Shown here piece by piece: positions 60,487-64,000 of a stretch of 64,000 nucleotides of DNA. Below the pieces are notes generated by a model. The model did not search any database and was not told the DNA's origin. It was given only the letters and a program-made list of their open reading frames with translations. The first letter of the stretch is position 1; every line of letters starts with the position of its first letter. The stretch is from NCBI GenBank assembly GCA_963817025.1, contig CAWFML010000004.1:558001-622000 (forward strand). The letters are read 5' to 3'. A program made the translations under genes and the position numbers. The DNA comes from JACMLC01 sp963817025 (GTDB lineage Bacteria; Acidobacteriota; Blastocatellia; Pyrinomonadales; Pyrinomonadaceae).

Positions 60487-61035
60487 TTGAGTAAAGACAC
60501 CGCGCTGCTTATCGTTGACGTGCAAAAGGAAGTGGTGGATTGGTCAAGGCCGACTTCGGCGGGCAGCGATGAAGTGCTCGCGCGTATCAATGAACTGCTG
60601 GCGAAGGCGCGCTCAAACGGGACGCCTGTGATTTACATCCAGCACGACGGGCAGGAGGAAGGACACCGCCTCACGCCGGGTCTGCCCGGTTGGGAGATTC
60701 ATCCGGCCATCGCCCCGGCTGATGGAGAAAAAGTTTTCCATAAGACCGCCTGCGATTCTTTCTTTCAAACGCTTTTGCAAGGCGAACTGGAGAGGCTCGG
60801 CATCACACACCTCGTCGTCGCCGGTTGCCGGACGCAGTATTGCATTGATACCACCTGTCGCAGCGCTGTGGCGCGCGGCTATGATGTCACGCTGGCGAAA
60901 GACGCGCACATGACTGTTGACACGGAGACGCTGACGGCTGCGCAGATCATCGCACATCACAATGAGACGCTCGACGAACTGGACGCGGGCAGCCACATGA
61001 TAAGAGTGAAAGGCTCAGGTGAGATTACTTTTTAG
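60487..61035 (+). CDS. Isochorismatase-like cysteine hydrolase
   Basis: 182-residue cytosolic hydrolase. Triad: Asp in LLIVDVQKEV, Lys in FHKTACDSFF, and the nucleophile Cys in RTQYCIDTT; the hallmark cis-peptide VAGCRTQ precedes it. Family members are nicotinamidases, isochorismatases and amide or N-carbamoyl hydrolases; substrate cannot be assigned. The start is a TTG at 60487 with AGGAGAG at fair spacing; no better ATG is in frame. It is cotranscribed with the MDR dehydrogenase gene. Confidence 0.88.
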   Translation: MSKDTALLIVDVQKEVVDWSRPTSAGSDEVLARINELLAKARSNGTPVIYIQHDGQEEGHRLTPGLPGWEIHPAIAPADGEKVFHKTACDSFFQTLLQGELERLGITHLVVAGCRTQYCIDTTCRSAVARGYDVTLAKDAHMTVDTETLTAAQIIAHHNETLDELDAGSHMIRVKGSGEITF

Positions 61036-61129
61036 AACAAATTTCAAATTCCCGATTTGGAATTTCAACTCCCACTAATCCCCGGTAGGAAAATCATGAC
61101 TTCACATCGCACACACAAAATACCTTGCC

Positions 61130-61186
61130 GGGTGTAGGGTGTAGTGAAGACAATCTTGTATTGCCGACACCCTGTTCCCTACACTA
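61130..61186. repeat. Family E hairpin repeat at a convergent junction
   Basis: CCGGGTGTAGGGTGTAGTGA faces CCGACACCCTGTTCCCTACAC with the family loop AGACAATCTTG, between two convergent genes. Confidence 0.7.
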
Positions 61187-61212
61187 TTGCTCGTCGCGTT
61201 TTTGAAACTTTT

Positions 61213-61617
61213 TTATTTGCCTGAGTAGTCTTCGATATTGAATCTCTTATTCAGAGCGTCGAAGTGTTCCGGCTTAAACTCGAAGTTGGTTCCGGCGATG
61301 ACGCGTCGCCCGTCGTCTGTGCGAATCCACTGGTTAGTCTCCTGCGGCGAGTTTGCCTTGAGGTAATCAATGTCTTCCTTGATAAAGGCGGCCCCGTCTT
61401 TGCGCGAAAAGATGAAGACGTAAGTGAATTGGCCTGTACGCACATAGCTCAAGTCGCGCTCAAAGTCGCTCTGCGATTTTGCGGGCGTAGCGGCGGTGGG
61501 AGAATTGGAGTTGGCACGCGCGGGATTTGAATCACTGCTCTTCTTACAGCCGGAAACAGTGATTGCTGCGAGCAGGGCAAGGCTGATAAATACCGGCTGC
61601 AAGATTTTTCTTCTCAT
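61213..61617 (-). CDS. Lipoprotein of unknown function
   Basis: 134 residues. Signal peptide with a lipobox (TVSGC, Cys at about 24), a Ser/Asn/Ala/Pro linker, then an alpha/beta domain: GQFTYVFIFSRKDGAAFIKED and RRVIAGTNFEFKPEHFDALN. Anchored in the periplasm. The start at 61617 has a GAGAG site and gives a proper lipoprotein signal; an ATG at 61662 does not. It follows the GT-C membrane protein gene after 41 bases in the same direction. No family recognised. Confidence 0.75.
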   Translation of the reverse strand: MRRKILQPVFISLALLAAITVSGCKKSSDSNPARANSNSPTAATPAKSQSDFERDLSYVRTGQFTYVFIFSRKDGAAFIKEDIDYLKANSPQETNQWIRTDDGRRVIAGTNFEFKPEHFDALNKRFNIEDYSGK

Positions 61618-61658
61618 CTGCCATTCTCTCTTTGCACGGAACATGTGCTTGATAAACA

Positions 61659-63440
61659 TCAAGGCTCTGCGTCCTCTTCCGGCGAAAGGCCGCCTTCGTC
61701 CTGCGGCTCAGGGCCGGGCGCGTTGTCTTCTAAAGATTCCTGCGGCGGCTCGCCCTGCTGGTCGCGTATGTGCAGAACGACGCATTCGTCGTCCTCGTAA
61801 ACCTTCTCGAACCAGCCGCTCGCCATCGCTTTGCCATAGAAGTCATCATGTATCTCTTCCTGATCGGAAAAGACGTAACGCGCGCCAAAGCGGTCGCGTA
61901 TGACTGCGGCGGGATCATCCACACGGCCCAGCGTGACCTCGTCATAGAGTTTTGATAACTCAGGATTTTTGTTTAAGAGATAGGTCGGGTCAAGCCCGGA
62001 GATGTACGCATGTGTGGTGTCGTAGAAAAACATCTTGGGGAAATCGTCCCAGTCCGTATTAAAAATTCTCTGGCCCGCAGGGACATTCGTGCGAATCCAG
62101 TCCATGCCCTTATGATACTGCTCAGGGCCAGCGCCGGAAGCAATTTCGCCCGCCACGCCGTCAAGCTTGAGCTTTGCCACGCCCTTGATATTGAACAGCA
62201 TGGTGATGAAAAGCGCTGTGGCGACGCCTCCCGCCGCGACGGTCTTCCACAGTTCGCGCTGTGCCTCGACCTTCCCGGTCTCCGCCTCCTGCTGCCTGTC
62301 CAGAAACGGCTGCAACTCGTCCAACACATCTGCGGGCAATTCACCGATGGCTCCGCGCACGCTGTCCCAGACCTGCTGCAAGCTGAAGGCTGCGAAGAGC
62401 ACTGCAAAGGGCGGCCAGTATTCGACGAAACGACGCGAGCGGAAAGTGGCAAACATCAATGCCGTCGAGAAGATGAGAAAGAAGAGCGAGCGGGAGGAGC
62501 GTTTGTGGTCGCTGCCATTGAAAGCGATGTAACCGACCAGCATGGCAATGCACGCGATAAAGCAGTTGCCCAGAAACACCCAGCTATCGTATGGATACCA
62601 TTCCTGCCCGACCTGCGTCGAGAAATCGCCGAGAGTCAATTTGATTCTGGCATGCTCGATAAAGAGCCGGATGTTTTTGGGAAAGTATGGATTGATGATG
62701 AGTCCGGCAATCATGCCCGCAGTAGTCCACACCAGAGGCCGCCACTCAAAGCGTCGCTCGCTCCATGCAATCACCAGCGTCCAGACGAGTGCGGCAAACC
62801 AGAGAGACGGAAACAGGCTGTAAGTCCAGACGAAGAGAAACATCAGCGGGCCAAGCATCCAGTATCTCTTTTCAAAGAGCAGGTAGATGCCCGCCACCAT
62901 AAAGATGATGGCAATCGGCGGCGCTTTCGCCATGTTGAGGCGATAGAGAAACGGGCCGGAGCAGGCCAGCAGAGCCAGCAGCCAGACGAGCGGGTACTTG
63001 ATGCGGTAATGCACAACCAGCCAGTAGCAGGAGAAGACCGCGAGGCTGCCAAAGATGATGGCCGCCACCTTTGCGCCCATCGTCAGATTGCCGAACCACG
63101 TGAAAGGAATCTGTAGGATATGAAAGAGCAGGTGATGATCCACATAGCCTGCCGGGTCGAGCGTCGTCAGCGGCAGCCAGTTGAACGCCGGGGGAAAGTT
63201 TCCGCTCCGCATGCCCTGCCAGAGCAGTTGGCTCCACTTGATGTGGTAATAACCGTCAAAGTCGCCGCAGCAAATGCTGCCCGTGGCAAACTGTAGATGC
63301 CGGAAGACGAGCGTGATGATGACCGCGCCGATGGCTAGATAGACAACACGCGTGGCCGTCTCGGACGACAGCAGATTCTCAAAGCTGCGCGCGTCGCTCT
63401 TCTTTTTAGTAGCTACTGATTCCTCAGTCGCGTCCTGCAT
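61659..63440 (-). CDS. GT-C-type membrane glycosyltransferase-like protein
   Basis: About 593 residues with roughly twelve membrane segments between about 30 and 420, then a soluble C-terminal part. The first outer loop holds GDFDGYYHIKWSQLL and the second YVDHHLLFHILQ, like the acidic motifs of GT-C enzymes such as STT3 or PMT (D-x-YYH and a following H-x-x-x-H), which use lipid-linked sugars at the outer face. The C-terminal third (HKGMDWIRTNVPAGQRIF, GLDPTYLLNKNP) is seen in other predicted membrane mannosyl- or oligosaccharyltransferases, and the last 30 residues are acidic. Substrate unknown. The ATG at 63440 is preferred to a TTG at 63452; no clear ribosome site. Confidence 0.8.
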   Translation of the reverse strand: MQDATEESVATKKKSDARSFENLLSSETATRVVYLAIGAVIITLVFRHLQFATGSICCGDFDGYYHIKWSQLLWQGMRSGNFPPAFNWLPLTTLDPAGYVDHHLLFHILQIPFTWFGNLTMGAKVAAIIFGSLAVFSCYWLVVHYRIKYPLVWLLALLACSGPFLYRLNMAKAPPIAIIFMVAGIYLLFEKRYWMLGPLMFLFVWTYSLFPSLWFAALVWTLVIAWSERRFEWRPLVWTTAGMIAGLIINPYFPKNIRLFIEHARIKLTLGDFSTQVGQEWYPYDSWVFLGNCFIACIAMLVGYIAFNGSDHKRSSRSLFFLIFSTALMFATFRSRRFVEYWPPFAVLFAAFSLQQVWDSVRGAIGELPADVLDELQPFLDRQQEAETGKVEAQRELWKTVAAGGVATALFITMLFNIKGVAKLKLDGVAGEIASGAGPEQYHKGMDWIRTNVPAGQRIFNTDWDDFPKMFFYDTTHAYISGLDPTYLLNKNPELSKLYDEVTLGRVDDPAAVIRDRFGARYVFSDQEEIHDDFYGKAMASGWFEKVYEDDECVVLHIRDQQGEPPQESLEDNAPGPEPQDEGGLSPEEDAEP

Positions 63441-63446
63441 AGATGA

Positions 63447-63572
63447 GAGCAAGGCGGAAGGCGGAAGGCGGAAGGATGAAAGGCATGCTCTTCAAACATG
63501 AGTCATACATCTCTGAAGAGCGCTCTTTTCATCCTTCATCCTTCATCCTTCCGCCTTGCTCTTCCTCCTTCA
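63447..63572. repeat. Family C hairpin repeat
   Basis: Three GGCGGAA units in tandem, then the family core CATGCTCTTCAAACATGA and GAAGAGCGCTCTTTTCATC, then inverted units. It lies between two codirectional minus-strand genes. Confidence 0.8.
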
Positions 63573-64000
63573 TCCCTGCTCTCGCAAGCGTGCGAGCAGT
63601 TCGAGCAATGTAATCGGATTGATTGGCTTGGTCAGGTGCGCGTCAAAGCCGGAGTTGATGGCGCGCTCGCGGTCATCGAACAGGGCGAAGCCGGTCACGG
63701 CGACGAGCGGCACTTTACTGTAAGCGGGCAGAGAACGCAGGGCTGCGGCCAGCGAATAGCCATCCATGCCGGGCATCCCTATATCTGAGACTATGACATC
63801 GAACTGCTCCGCCTGCGCCGCTTTGAGGGCATCCGGGGCTGAGGCGGCGGTCATCACGTCGTAGCCTTCGTGCCGCAAAAGGATGGCGAGCATCTCAAGC
63901 ACATCAGGCGCATCGTCAACGACCAATGCGTGCGGTTGAGCCTCCGCGCGCAAGCCGCTTGAGGGCAAGTGGCCCGGCTCAGCTTCATCTCTATGGCGCG
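63570..64000 (-). CDS. Receiver-domain C-terminus of a larger signalling protein (partial)
   Basis: Reading on the minus strand, the frame is open to the window edge, so the 5' end lies outside. What is visible is a CheY-like receiver of about 120 residues: HALVVDDAPDVLEMLAILL with the acidic pocket, VIVSDIGMPGMDGYS with the phosphorylation Asp, and the Lys in HLTKPINP. A flexible polar linker precedes it (EAEPGHLPSSGLRAEAQP). A receiver at the C-terminal end, after such a linker, is the layout of hybrid histidine kinases or CheR/CheB-type fusions, so this is most likely the tail of one. A free-standing receiver starting at a TTG (63968) is less likely. Confidence 0.75.
   Translation of the reverse strand, partial: RHRDEAEPGHLPSSGLRAEAQPHALVVDDAPDVLEMLAILLRHEGYDVMTAASAPDALKAAQAEQFDVIVSDIGMPGMDGYSLAAALRSLPAYSKVPLVAVTGFALFDDRERAINSGFDAHLTKPINPITLLELLARLREQG

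Noticed and set aside
1..64000. Search by eye for tRNA, rRNA, replication origin and prophage genes
   Set aside because: Nothing convincing was seen on either strand; short or diverged examples could have been missed without tools.

Overview
The window looks like chromosome from a GC-rich Gram-negative bacterium, most likely an acidobacterium of the class Blastocatellia (inference, not a database result). The main pointers are FG-GAP/VCBS-type proteins with DYDGDGKTD repeats, an acidobacterial-type VWFA protein, a propeller sensor kinase, a large winged-helix/ATPase/TPR regulator and an XRE family of the SQRLGEKLRQIREAL type. No rRNA, tRNA, CRISPR array, transposase or phage gene was seen.

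Layout. 0-5 kb: NifS-type cysteine desulfurase and a two-subunit 2-oxoacid:ferredoxin oxidoreductase. 5-15 kb: a lectin-like-propeller/beta-lactamase fusion, a 1229-residue double-winged-helix ATPase regulator, two small unknown genes and a large secreted serine hydrolase. 15-25 kb: a signalling island (propeller histidine kinase, NarL-type response regulator, VCBS protein, a decayed VCBS paralogue, an orphan Cys-cluster/HTH protein) with four copies of one dyad motif, then a Kef-type antiporter. 25-30 kb: accessory region with a second VCBS protein, a candidate small RNA, an XRE regulator and a low-GC restriction-modification pair bracketed by 219-bp direct repeats. 30-40 kb: housekeeping (Lon, Hsp20, CBS protein, Rieske protein, ferredoxin, NadA, FumC, DJ-1/PfpI protein). 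40-44 kb: a 21-bp minisatellite and a rhodanese/TIR-NB-ARC-TPR gene pair that resembles an NLR-type defence protein. 44-57 kb: 2-oxoacid dehydrogenase genes (E3, E1alpha, E1beta, E2) interrupted by a retropepsin-like gene and a membrane protein, then OmpA and VWFA proteins and the lipoylation genes lipB-lipA. 57-64 kb: a cytochrome P460 gene broken by one in-frame TGA, a SLOG-like protein, an MDR-type dehydrogenase, an isochorismatase-like hydrolase, a GT-C membrane protein and the 3' end of a receiver-domain protein.

Working together: LipB and LipA would lipoylate the E2 encoded about 4 kb upstream; E1, E2 and E3 form the NAD-dependent 2-oxoacid dehydrogenase, while KorAB does the ferredoxin-linked version of this chemistry. 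The kinase/regulator pair probably controls the genes carrying the shared dyad.

A striking genome-scale feature is the set of dispersed hairpin repeats, called families A-F here: A = CGCAAAGGCGCAAAG; B = GTAAAAGGCAAAAG; C = GGATGAAGGCGGAAGGATGA; D = CCACAGAGNACACAGAG; E = GGGTGTAGGGTG/GGGGNCNGGGG; F = GTGACAGGTGACAGGTGAC. All seven convergent gene junctions in the window carry such a hairpin, and several genes take their last codons or stop codon from one.
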